DNA from: Amycolatopsis decaplanina DSM 44594
Lineage (GTDB): Bacteria > Actinomycetota > Actinomycetes > Mycobacteriales > Pseudonocardiaceae
DNA: 64,000 nucleotides
Direction of reading: 5' to 3'
NCBI RefSeq assembly: GCF_000342005.1
Contig: NZ_AOHO01000071.1
Location: forward strand, 1-64,000
Part shown: positions 44,032 through 52,351 of the stretch, piece by piece
How the letters are laid out: each line of letters starts with the position of its first letter
How positions within the stretch are numbered: position 1 is the first letter of the stretch
Translations under genes and position numbers: made by a program
Notes under the pieces: generated by a model
The model's input: the letters and a program-made list of their open reading frames with translations, nothing else
Database searches by the model: none
What the model was told of the DNA's origin: nothing

Positions 44032-47000
44032 AACTGCTCGTCGCCAACCGGGGGGAAATCGCGGTCCGGATCATCCGGACCGCAAGGGAGATGGGCATTC
44101 CGACGGTCGCCGTCTACTCCGACGCCGACCGCACGGCCGCGCACGTACGGCTTTCCGACGAAGCCGTCCGGCTCGGCCCGGCGCCGGCGAGGGAGAGTTA
44201 CCTCCTCGGCGACGCCATCATCGAAGCCGCGCTGAAGACCGGGGCGGACACTATCCATCCCGGCTACGGCTTCCTGTCCGAGGACGCCGTTTTCGCCAGG
44301 GCGGTGGAAGCGGCCGGGCTCCGGTTCGCCGGTCCCACCGCGGACCACCTCGAAGTCTTCGGCAGCAAGCACACCGCGCGGGAGAAGGCCGTCGAGGCCG
44401 GTGTACCGCTGCTGCCGGGCACCGGTCTGCTGGACAGCCTCGAGGACGCCGAAGCGGCGGCCAGCAGGATCGGCTACCCCGTGATGCTCAAGGCCACCGG
44501 CGGTGGCGGCGGGATCGGCATGCGCGCCTGCGCGTCCCCCGAAGAACTCCGCGACGCCTGGGACGCGGTGCAGAGCATCGCGGCGAAGAGCTTCTCGACT
44601 TCGGGCGTGTTCCTTGAACGGCTCGTGACGCACGCGCGGCACGTCGAGGTCCAGGTGTTCGGCGACGGTACGGGTGAGGTGCTGGCGCTGGGCACGCGGG
44701 ATTGCACCCTGCAGCGGCGCAATCAGAAGGTACTCGAAGAGTGCCCCGCCCCGGGACTTTCCGAAGCGGTACGGAAGAAATTGGTCTCGGCGGCCGTCGA
44801 CCTCTGCGCTTCGGTGCGCTACCGGTCGGCCGGGACGGTCGAGTTCGTCTACGACCCGGACCGGGAAGAGGCCGCGTTCCTCGAGGTGAACACGAGGCTG
44901 CAGGTCGAGCATCCGGTCACCGAGGCGGTGTACGGGATCGACCTGGTCGCGTGGATGCTCCGGCTCGCCGACGGCGACACCGGGATGTTCACCACCACGC
45001 CTGTGCCGCGCGGGCACGCGATCGAAGCACGGGTCTACGCCGAGGACCCGGCCGCCGGGCACCGGCCGAGCGCGGGCCTGCTGACCAGCGCCGACTTCCC
45101 CGGCGGTGTCCGGGTCGACACCTGGGTCGAAGCCGGCGCTAACGTGACGACGCATTACGACCCTCTGCTCGCCAAGGTGATCACCGTCGGCGCGGATCGG
45201 TCAGAGGCGCTGTCCGCGCTGGGCGAGGCGCTCGGCGAAAGCCGGGTGGACGGCGTCCGGACGAACCTCGGCCAGTTGCGCGCGGTCGCCGCGGATCAGC
45301 GGCTGCACGACGTCACGCACGACACCGCGACGCTCGACACGATCACCGACCCCGAACCGCGGATCGAGGTCCTGCGGGGCGGCACGATGACCACCGTCCA
45401 GGAATGGCCGGGGCGGCTGGGGTTCTGGCACGTGGGTGTCCCGCCGAGCGGGCCGATGGACGATCTGTCGCTGCGCCTGGGCAACCGCGCGCTGGGCAAT
45501 CCCGAAGGCGCGGCGGGCCTGGAGTGCACTGTGGACGGTGTCTCGCTGAGGTTCACCGAGGACGCAATCGTTTGCGTCACGGGATCACCGTCACCGGTGA
45601 CCGTAGACGGCTCGCCAGTTCCACAGTGGACACCCATCGAGATCCCTGCCGGCGGCGTGCTCGACGTCGGCACCGGGACCGCCGGGCTCCGGGCGTACGT
45701 CCTCGTTCGCGGCGGGATCGACGTGCCGGAATTCCTGGGCAGCGCGGCGACGTTCACCCTCGGCGGCTTCGGCGGGCACGGCGGGCGCGCGCTGGCGACC
45801 GGTGACGTCCTCTCCCCCGGGCCGGTTCCGGAGAACGCCGTCACCGGACCGGTTCCCGAGGCCGAACGCACGGCCTTCGCGACGCACTGGGAGATCGGCG
45901 CCTCAGAGGGGCCGCACGCGGCGCCGGAGTTCTTCACCCCGGACGACGTCGAAACGTTCTACGCCACCGACTGGGAGGTGCACTTCAACTCGGCGCGAAC
46001 CGGCGTCCGGCTCGTCGGGCCCCGGCCACGCTGGGCGCGGGAAGACGGCGGCGAGGCGGGCCTGCACCCGTCGAACATCCACGACACGCCGTACGCGATC
46101 GGCGCCGTCGACTACACCGGCGATCTGCCGATCCTGCTGGGCCCGGACGGGCCGAGCCTCGGCGGTTTCGTCTGCCCGGCGACCGTGGTGACCGGGCAGC
46201 GCTGGAAACTCGGCCAGCTGCGGCCGGGCGACACCGTGCGCTTCGTGCCCATCACCACCGAGCACGCGGGTGTGCTGCGGGAAGAACCGGCCAGACCGGT
46301 CAAGGCGAGCCGGAAGCCGATCGACGACGGCGGTGTCCTCGGTCGTCTGTCCACATCGGACGAGAATCCCGAGGTCACCTACCGGCGCAGCGGCGACGAC
46401 AACCTGCTGATCGAGTACGGGCCGATGAAGCTCGATCTGGCCCTGCGGATGCGCGTCCACGCCCTGGCCGACCGGCTGGGCGCGGAAGGCCTCGACGGCG
46501 TCGTCGACCTGACACCGGGCATCCGCTCGCTGCAGGTCCACGTCGACCCGGACGTGCTGCCGGTCCCGAAGCTGCTCGGCCTCGTGCAGGAGGTGGAGCA
46601 CGATCTGCCGCGCACCGGCGATCTCGTGGTGCCGAGCCGGACCGTACGGCTGCCGTTGTCCTGGGACGATCCGGCGACGCGCGAGGCGATCGAGCGGTAC
46701 ATGGCGGGCGTGCGCGACGACGCGCCGTGGTGCCCGTGGAACATCGAGTTCATCCGGCGGGTCAACGGTCTGTCCAGTGTGGACGACGTCTACCGCACGG
46801 TGTTCGACGCGGAGTACCTGGTGCTCGGCCTCGGCGACGTCTACCTCGGCGCGCCGGTGGCCACTCCCCTGGACCCGCGGCACCGGCTGGTGACCACGAA
46901 GTACAACCCGGCCCGCACCTGGACCGCGGAGAACTCCGTCGGCATCGGCGGCTCGTACCTGTGCATCTACGGGATGGAAGGCCCCGGCGGGTACCAGTTC

Positions 47001-47594
47001 GTCGGGCGGACCGTGCAGGTGTGGAGCGGCTGGCGGCAACGCGGGTCGTTCGAACCGGGTTCGCCGTGGCTGCTGCGGTTCTTCGACCGGATCTCGTGGT
47101 ACCCGGTGACGGCCGAGGAGCTGCTCGATCTGCGGGCTCAGAGCTCGGCGGGGGAACTGGAACTCGACATCACCGACGGCGAGTTCGCGCTGGCCGATCA
47201 CGAGCGGTTCCTGGCCGACAACGCGGCCGACATCGCCGCGTTCCGGGCGAAACAGAGCGCGGCGTTCGAGGCGGAGCGACAGGCCTGGGCGGCGGCGGGC
47301 GAGTTCGATCCTCGCCCCGAACCGGCCGGCGCGAAGGTCCCGACCACGAAGGTCGAGGCCCCACCCGGTGGGCACGTCGTCGAGGCTCCCTTCGCCGCGA
47401 CCGTGTGGCGGGTGGACGTCGAACCCGGCGGGAAGGTCGGCTCGGCGGAGACGCTGGTGATCCTCGAAGCGATGAAGACCGAGGCGCGGATCCCCGCGCC
47501 CGCCGCCGGGGAGGTCGTCGAGGTGCTCGTCTCCCCCGGTGATCAGGTCGCCCCCGGCACGCCGCTGGTGGTACTGGGAAGGAGCGCGGGATGA
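44028..47594 (+). CDS. uca: Urea/guanidine carboxylase (biotin-dependent)
   Basis: A 1188-residue biotin enzyme. Order: biotin carboxylase (about 1-450; KATGGGGGIGM ATP loop, EVNTRLQVEHPVTE), carboxyltransferase halves of the KipA/AHS2 type (about 450-750) and KipI/AHS1 type (about 780-985), and a biotinyl domain with EAMKTEARIP near the end. It carboxylates urea to allophanate or guanidine to carboxyguanidine. The adjacent deiminase genes favour guanidine. The residue that sets the substrate cannot be fixed without alignment. GTG start coupled to the gene before; a 4-nt overlap couples it to the hydrolase. Confidence 0.9.
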   Translation: MKLLVANRGEIAVRIIRTAREMGIPTVAVYSDADRTAAHVRLSDEAVRLGPAPARESYLLGDAIIEAALKTGADTIHPGYGFLSEDAVFARAVEAAGLRFAGPTADHLEVFGSKHTAREKAVEAGVPLLPGTGLLDSLEDAEAAASRIGYPVMLKATGGGGGIGMRACASPEELRDAWDAVQSIAAKSFSTSGVFLERLVTHARHVEVQVFGDGTGEVLALGTRDCTLQRRNQKVLEECPAPGLSEAVRKKLVSAAVDLCASVRYRSAGTVEFVYDPDREEAAFLEVNTRLQVEHPVTEAVYGIDLVAWMLRLADGDTGMFTTTPVPRGHAIEARVYAEDPAAGHRPSAGLLTSADFPGGVRVDTWVEAGANVTTHYDPLLAKVITVGADRSEALSALGEALGESRVDGVRTNLGQLRAVAADQRLHDVTHDTATLDTITDPEPRIEVLRGGTMTTVQEWPGRLGFWHVGVPPSGPMDDLSLRLGNRALGNPEGAAGLECTVDGVSLRFTEDAIVCVTGSPSPVTVDGSPVPQWTPIEIPAGGVLDVGTGTAGLRAYVLVRGGIDVPEFLGSAATFTLGGFGGHGGRALATGDVLSPGPVPENAVTGPVPEAERTAFATHWEIGASEGPHAAPEFFTPDDVETFYATDWEVHFNSARTGVRLVGPRPRWAREDGGEAGLHPSNIHDTPYAIGAVDYTGDLPILLGPDGPSLGGFVCPATVVTGQRWKLGQLRPGDTVRFVPITTEHAGVLREEPARPVKASRKPIDDGGVLGRLSTSDENPEVTYRRSGDDNLLIEYGPMKLDLALRMRVHALADRLGAEGLDGVVDLTPGIRSLQVHVDPDVLPVPKLLGLVQEVEHDLPRTGDLVVPSRTVRLPLSWDDPATREAIERYMAGVRDDAPWCPWNIEFIRRVNGLSSVDDVYRTVFDAEYLVLGLGDVYLGAPVATPLDPRHRLVTTKYNPARTWTAENSVGIGGSYLCIYGMEGPGGYQFVGRTVQVWSGWRQRGSFEPGSPWLLRFFDRISWYPVTAEELLDLRAQSSAGELELDITDGEFALADHERFLADNAADIAAFRAKQSAAFEAERQAWAAAGEFDPRPEPAGAKVPTTKVEAPPGGHVVEAPFAATVWRVDVEPGGKVGSAETLVILEAMKTEARIPAPAAGEVVEVLVSPGDQVAPGTPLVVLGRSAG

Positions 47595-49204
47595 GCGTGC
47601 TGGAGCGGGTGCGCGCCGCGTACCACCGGATCGCGCGGGTCGACCGGCCCGAGATCTGGATCGACCTGCGTCCCGAGGAGGACCTTCTCGCCGACGCGGA
47701 GCACCTGGAGGCCCGTCGCGCGGCGGGGGAATCCTTGCCGTTGTACGGGAAGCTCGCCGCGGTCAAGGGCAACATCGACGTCGCCGGGCTGCCGACCACG
47801 GCGGCGTGCCCCGAGTACGCCTACCTGCCGGACGAGGACGCGCCGGTGGTGGCGCGGCTGCGCGCGGCCGGGGCGCTGATCCTGGGCACGACCAATCTGG
47901 ACCAGTTCGCGACCGGGCTGGCCGGCACGCGCAGTCCGCACGGCGCGGTCAGGAACGCGATCGATCCCGCGTACGTTTCGGGCGGATCGAGTTCAGGGTC
48001 GGCCGTCGCGGTGGCGCTCGGGATCGCGGATCTCGCGCTGGGCACCGACACCGCCGGATCCGGCCGGGTCCCGGCGGCGTTCAACGGGATAGTCGGGCTG
48101 AAGCCGACGCGGGGACTGCTGCCGACGGCCGGTGTCGTGCCCGCGTGCGCGAGCATCGACTGCGTGACGGTGTTCGCGCGGACGGTCGACGAGGCGACGG
48201 CGGCGTTCGCCTGCTTGCGCGAGCCTCGGGACCTTCCGGTCGTCCATCGTCCTTTCCGGATCGGTGTGCCGGACGTTCTCGGCCCTCTTCAAGACGGTTG
48301 GGCCGAAGCGTTCACCGCCGCGGCTCAAGAGTTCCGTGACGCGGGCGCCGAGCTGGTCACTGTCGACATATCGCCGTTCGTGACCGCGGCGCGCCTGCTG
48401 TACGAGGGCGCGTTCGTGGCCGAGCGCTACTCGGCGGTCGGCGAGTTCATCGACGCGCGTCCGGACGCCGTCGATCCGGCCGTGCGGCGGATCATCGGCG
48501 CGGCCAAGGACATCCCGGCACATCGTTTGTTCAGTGACCTCGTGACCCTCGGCGAGCTGGAGCGGGAAGCGGCGGCGGTCTTGTCCACTGTGGACTGCCT
48601 ACTGCTGCCCACGACTACGGAACACCCGACGATCGCCGAAGTCGAGGCCGACCCGCTGGGCGTGAACGCCCGGCTGGGCCGGTTCACGAACTCGACGAAC
48701 CTGCTGGGCCTGTCGTCGCTGGCCATTCCCGCCGGAACCGTCGGCGGGCTGCCGTTCGGGATGATGCTGGTCGGGGCCGCGTACGCCGACCGGGTCCTCG
48801 CCGATGTCGCCCGCTCGGTGCCGCGGCGGACGCGGATCGCCGTCGTCGGCGCTCATCTGCGCGGGCAGCCGTTGAACCACGAACTGACCTCGCGTGGTGG
48901 CCGGTTCGTCGCGGCGGTGCCGACGGCGGCCGAGTACCGGCTCTACGCGCTGGACACCGTGCCGCCCAAACCCGGCCTCGTCCGGGTCGCTTCGGGCGGC
49001 GCGGCCATCGAGGCCGAGGTATGGGACCTGCCTTTGGGCGGCTTCGGCGAGTTCGTGGCGGGCGTTCCCGCACCGCTGGCGATCGGAAAAGTGCGGCTGG
49101 CCGACGGGAGCGAGGTGTCCGGGTTCGTGTGTGAGCCCATGGCGGCGGAGGGAGCCGAAGACATCACGGCGTACGGCGGGTGGCTCGGGTACTTGAGCCG
49201 CTGA
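47591..49204 (+). CDS. atzF: Allophanate hydrolase
   Basis: A 537-residue amidase-signature enzyme. It splits allophanate to CO2 and ammonia. The Ser-cisSer-Lys triad is seen in AAVKGNIDVAG (Lys), VSGGSSSGSAVAV (cis-Ser) and TDTAGSGRVPAAF (Ser nucleophile). The C-terminal AtzF-type domain (about 440-537) includes YGGWLGYL at the end. It is the last gene of the operon and is followed by a family A hairpin. With the carboxylase and deiminase it would complete guanidine mineralisation. Confidence 0.93.
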   Translation: MSVLERVRAAYHRIARVDRPEIWIDLRPEEDLLADAEHLEARRAAGESLPLYGKLAAVKGNIDVAGLPTTAACPEYAYLPDEDAPVVARLRAAGALILGTTNLDQFATGLAGTRSPHGAVRNAIDPAYVSGGSSSGSAVAVALGIADLALGTDTAGSGRVPAAFNGIVGLKPTRGLLPTAGVVPACASIDCVTVFARTVDEATAAFACLREPRDLPVVHRPFRIGVPDVLGPLQDGWAEAFTAAAQEFRDAGAELVTVDISPFVTAARLLYEGAFVAERYSAVGEFIDARPDAVDPAVRRIIGAAKDIPAHRLFSDLVTLGELEREAAAVLSTVDCLLLPTTTEHPTIAEVEADPLGVNARLGRFTNSTNLLGLSSLAIPAGTVGGLPFGMMLVGAAYADRVLADVARSVPRRTRIAVVGAHLRGQPLNHELTSRGGRFVAAVPTAAEYRLYALDTVPPKPGLVRVASGGAAIEAEVWDLPLGGFGEFVAGVPAPLAIGKVRLADGSEVSGFVCEPMAAEGAEDITAYGGWLGYLSR

Positions 49205-49211
49205 GTCGCGT

Positions 49212-49257
49212 CTCGTGAGTGGTAAGGACGGTTCTAACCGTCCTTACCACTCACGAG
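49212..49257. repeat. Family A hairpin element, perfect copy
   Basis: Perfect 22-bp arms 49212-49233 (CTCGTGAGTGGTAAGGACGG then TT) and 49236-49257. It follows the allophanate hydrolase stop by 7 nt and precedes the VanY-like gene on the same strand. Confidence 0.8.
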
Positions 49258-49292
49258 GTTGTACGGCCCGCCGGGCGCTGGGTAGCTTCGGG

Positions 49293-49880
49293 ATGGTGCC
49301 CACCACATCCACCTCCAGCCGCAGGACCGCGATCAGCGTGCTCGTGGCGCTGGGGCTCGTCGGGGTCGCGATGGTGACGCTGGGAGCCACCGGCGTGGCC
49401 GTCAAGCCGGTGAACGGGCAGGCGCTCGCCGTCCTCGAAGAGGTCCCCGGCCCCGATACCGGCCCGACGTGCGCGGTCGACAAGCGTTATGTCGACGAGG
49501 AAACCTCCGGCATGCGCCCCGACGTGGTCGAGGCGTGGAACGCCCTGCGCGCCAAGGCCAAAGCGCAGAACATCACGCTCTGCGTGAACGACGGCAAGCG
49601 CAGCCGGAGCCAGCAGCAGCGCGAGTTCGACAAGGCCGTCGAGCGGTTCGGCTCCGTGGAGCAGGCCAAGAAGTGGGCGCTGCAGCCGGAGACGTCCATG
49701 CACGTCAAGGGAATCGCCGTCGACATCCAGCCGCTGAACTCGGCCGCGTGGGTGGACGAGAACGGCGGCGCGCTGGGCTGGTGCCGCCGCTACGACAACG
49801 AGAAGTGGCACTTCGAGTACGACCCGGCCTACAAAACCGGCGGCTGCCCCGCCCTGCTCCCCAGCGCCACCGGCAACTAA
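49293..49880 (+). CDS. VanY-like D-alanyl-D-alanine carboxypeptidase
   Basis: A 195-residue exported M15-type metallopeptidase. A signal anchor (about 11-35, AISVLVALGLVGVAMVTLGA) precedes the catalytic domain. Zinc ligands are in SMHVKGIAVDIQP (the SxHxxGxAxD motif) and EKWHFEY (His with the Trp-His signature). It removes the terminal D-Ala of peptidoglycan stems. A TAGCTT box ends 4 nt before the ATG and 7 nt before an in-frame GTG (49296), so the GTG is as likely. It converges on a beta-lactamase gene. Confidence 0.88.
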   Translation: MVPTTSTSSRRTAISVLVALGLVGVAMVTLGATGVAVKPVNGQALAVLEEVPGPDTGPTCAVDKRYVDEETSGMRPDVVEAWNALRAKAKAQNITLCVNDGKRSRSQQQREFDKAVERFGSVEQAKKWALQPETSMHVKGIAVDIQPLNSAAWVDENGGALGWCRRYDNEKWHFEYDPAYKTGGCPALLPSATGN

Positions 49881-49885
49881 GGCGA

Positions 49886-50005
49886 GACTCGCGTGCTCGG
49901 ACGCGGAACTCGCGTGTTTGAAGACGGAACTCGTCCAGACACGCGAGTTCCGTCTTCAAACACGCGAGTTCCGGTTCCGGGCACGCGAGTTCCGGATTCC
50001 CTCAC
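49886..50005. repeat. Family C repeat cluster with a perfect 30-bp palindrome
   Basis: A perfect 30-bp inverted repeat pairs 49904-49933 with 49944-49973 across a 10-nt spacer. More CACGCGAGTTCCG units follow at 49980-49993 and an outer ACTCGCGTG precedes. It fills the gap between the convergent VanY-like and beta-lactamase genes and reaches into the last codons of the latter. Confidence 0.8.
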
Positions 50006-50922
50006 GCGAGCTTCTCGACGACGTACTTCGCGGACTCGGCGAGCAGCGCCTGGTCATACGGAGCGTCCTTCGCCGCCTTGCCGGACATGATCGCCACGAC
50101 GATCGGCGCCTTGCCCGGCGGCCATACGACGGCGATGTCGTTCAGCGTGCCGTAGGCCCCGGTGCCGGTTTTGTCGGCCACGGTCCAGCCGGACGGCACG
50201 CCCGCCCTGATCCGCTCGGCGCCGGTGGTGTTGCGCTGGAGCAGGTCACGGAGGAAGTCGCGTTTGTCGGCCGTCAGCGCGTCGCCCAGCACGATCTTCC
50301 GGTAGTCGGCGGCGAAGGCCCGCGCTGTCGTGGTGTCGCGAAGGTCGCCCGGGGCGGCCTCGGTGATGGCCGGTTCGATCCGGTCCATCCGCGTCACCGT
50401 GTCGCCGAGGCTGCGCGTGAACGCCGTCAGCTCCGCCGGGCCGCCGAGATCCCGCAGCAGCAGGTTGCCGGCCGTGCCGTCGCTGAACCTGATGGCGGCG
50501 TCGCACAGCTGGCGGATCGTCATGCCGGTGGCCACATGCCGCCCGGTGACCGGAGCGTGTTCCATCAGGTCGTCCCGCGAGTAGCTGACCCGGGTTTCCA
50601 GATGCGACAAGGGGTTGCGCCGCAGGACCGCCGCCGCCGCGACCCCTTTGAACGTCGAGCAGAACGCGAACCGCTCGTCGGCGCGGTGCTCGACGGTGCC
50701 GCCGCCTTCGGTGTCGAGCGCGTACACGCCGAGCCTGGCATCGAACTTCTTCTCCAGCTCCATCAACCGGTCGTGGAACTGGCGCGAGGTGGAGGGCGAG
50801 GGCGGCGGAGGAGTCGGTGACGGCGGCGCGGGCGGGTTCCCCCGGGTGCAGGCGGCCAGCGGCGCGAGGACCGCCATCCCCAGTAGCGCACGACGGGTGA
50901 CGGCCGGCCCCGGCGTTGTCAT
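50002..50922 (-). CDS. Class A beta-lactamase (BlaC-like lipoprotein)
   Basis: A 306-residue exported enzyme. RRALLGMAVLAPLAACTRG combines a twin-arginine-like start with a lipobox (LAAC), followed by a Pro-rich linker. Active site: STFK (Ser70, Lys73), SDG in place of SDN (as in M. tuberculosis BlaC), Glu166 in RIEPAITEA, and KTGTGAYG. The position of Asn170 is Thr, which is unusual. It opens beta-lactam rings outside the membrane. The start has a strong GGGGGAGGGA ribosome site. Pairing with a convergent D-Ala carboxypeptidase suggests a small cell-wall defence block. Confidence 0.92.
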   Translation of the reverse strand: MTTPGPAVTRRALLGMAVLAPLAACTRGNPPAPPSPTPPPPSPSTSRQFHDRLMELEKKFDARLGVYALDTEGGGTVEHRADERFAFCSTFKGVAAAAVLRRNPLSHLETRVSYSRDDLMEHAPVTGRHVATGMTIRQLCDAAIRFSDGTAGNLLLRDLGGPAELTAFTRSLGDTVTRMDRIEPAITEAAPGDLRDTTTARAFAADYRKIVLGDALTADKRDFLRDLLQRNTTGAERIRAGVPSGWTVADKTGTGAYGTLNDIAVVWPPGKAPIVVAIMSGKAAKDAPYDQALLAESAKYVVEKLA

Positions 50923-51116
50923 CGTGATCCCTCCCCCTGATCACATCGAACATAGCAACTTCTCCACCACCCCCGGATCGGCCAAGCGGCCGAGACCGGC
51001 GGCCCGGCCGCACCCGGGAGTGTGCCTTCCCCCACTCGACCGGGCCACCATCCTGGTTACCGGTGGGTAACCGGGGCTAGGGTGCGGTCAGGACTACCTC
51101 TACTTCAGGAGCATTC

Positions 51117-52349
51117 GTGGCCGCAGGAGCAACACCGCTCGCGCCGAACGCGCGGTCGGTACGCAATGTCGCCTTCGTCGAAGGGGTGCGAACGCCCTTC
51201 GGCAAGGCAGGCGAAAAAGGTATGTACGCCGGCACCCGTGCCGACGACCTCGTCGTCAACGCCATCCGTGAACTGCTGCGGCGGCATCCCGGGCTGCCGC
51301 CCGAGCGCGTCGACGAGGTGGCGATCGCCGCCACCACCCAGATCGGGGACCAGGGCCTGACCATCGGCCGCACCGCCGCGCTGCTGGCGGGCCTGCCGAA
51401 GTCGGTGCCCGGCTTCGCGCTGGACCGGATGTGCGCGGGCGCGATGACCGCGGTCACCACGACCGCGAGCGGGATCGGCATCGGCGCGTACGACATCGCC
51501 ATCGCCGGCGGCGTCGAGCACATGGGCCGCCACCCGATGGGCGAGGGCGTGGACCCGAACCCGCGCATCATCGCCGACAAGCTCGTCGACCCGACGGCGC
51601 TCGTGATGGGCCAGACCGCGGAGAACCTGCACGACCGGTTCCCGGCGATCACCAAACAGCGCACCGACGCCTTCGCCGCGCGCAGCCAGGAAAAGTACGC
51701 CGAGGCCGTGAAGACCGGCAAGATCGGCCCCGAGCTGGTCCCGGTCGCCACCCGGTCCAAGGAACTCGGCTGGGGCCTCGCCACCGAGGACGAGCCGCCG
51801 CGCCCCGGCACCACCGTCGAGCAGCTCGCCGGGCTGAAGACGCCGTTCCGCCCGCACGGCCGGATCACCGCGGGCAACGCGGCCGGTCTCAACGACGGCG
51901 CCACCGCGGCGCTGCTCGCCGACGAGGACACCGCCCGCGAACTCGGCCTGCCGATCGGCATGCGCCTGGTGGGCTACTCCTTCGCCGGTGTCGAGCCGGA
52001 GGTCATGGGCATCGGCCCGGTGCCCGCCACCGAGAAGCTGTTCAAGCGCACCGGCCTGTCGATCGACGACATCGGCCTGTTCGAGATCAACGAGGCGTTC
52101 GCCGTCCAGGTGCTCGCGTTCCTCGACCACTTCGGCATCGCCGACGACGACCCCCGCGTCAACCAGTGGGGTGGCGCGATCGCCTGCGGTCACCCGCTCG
52201 CGTCCTCCGGGGTCCGGCTGATGACGCAGCTTTCGCGTCAGTTCGCCGAGCGTCCCGACGTGCGCTACGGCCTGACCACCATGTGCATCGGCATCGGCAT
52301 GGGTGGCACCGTGCTCTGGGAGAACCCGGCCTTCGAGGGGGCGAAGTAA
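51117..52349 (+). CDS. fadA: Acetyl-CoA C-acyltransferase (thiolase)
   Basis: A 410-residue thiolase. The nucleophile Cys is in LDRMCAGAM; the general acid/base residues are in INEAFAVQ, ACGHPLASSG (His) and TTMCIGIGMGG (Cys). It cleaves 3-ketoacyl-CoA in beta-oxidation. The GTG start follows CAGGAG at good spacing. It is 2 nt from the fadB-like gene; the pair corresponds to the neighbouring thiolase/fadB genes of Streptomyces that normally follow RNase D. Confidence 0.94.
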   Translation: MAAGATPLAPNARSVRNVAFVEGVRTPFGKAGEKGMYAGTRADDLVVNAIRELLRRHPGLPPERVDEVAIAATTQIGDQGLTIGRTAALLAGLPKSVPGFALDRMCAGAMTAVTTTASGIGIGAYDIAIAGGVEHMGRHPMGEGVDPNPRIIADKLVDPTALVMGQTAENLHDRFPAITKQRTDAFAARSQEKYAEAVKTGKIGPELVPVATRSKELGWGLATEDEPPRPGTTVEQLAGLKTPFRPHGRITAGNAAGLNDGATAALLADEDTARELGLPIGMRLVGYSFAGVEPEVMGIGPVPATEKLFKRTGLSIDDIGLFEINEAFAVQVLAFLDHFGIADDDPRVNQWGGAIACGHPLASSGVRLMTQLSRQFAERPDVRYGLTTMCIGIGMGGTVLWENPAFEGAK

Positions 52350-52351
52350 CC

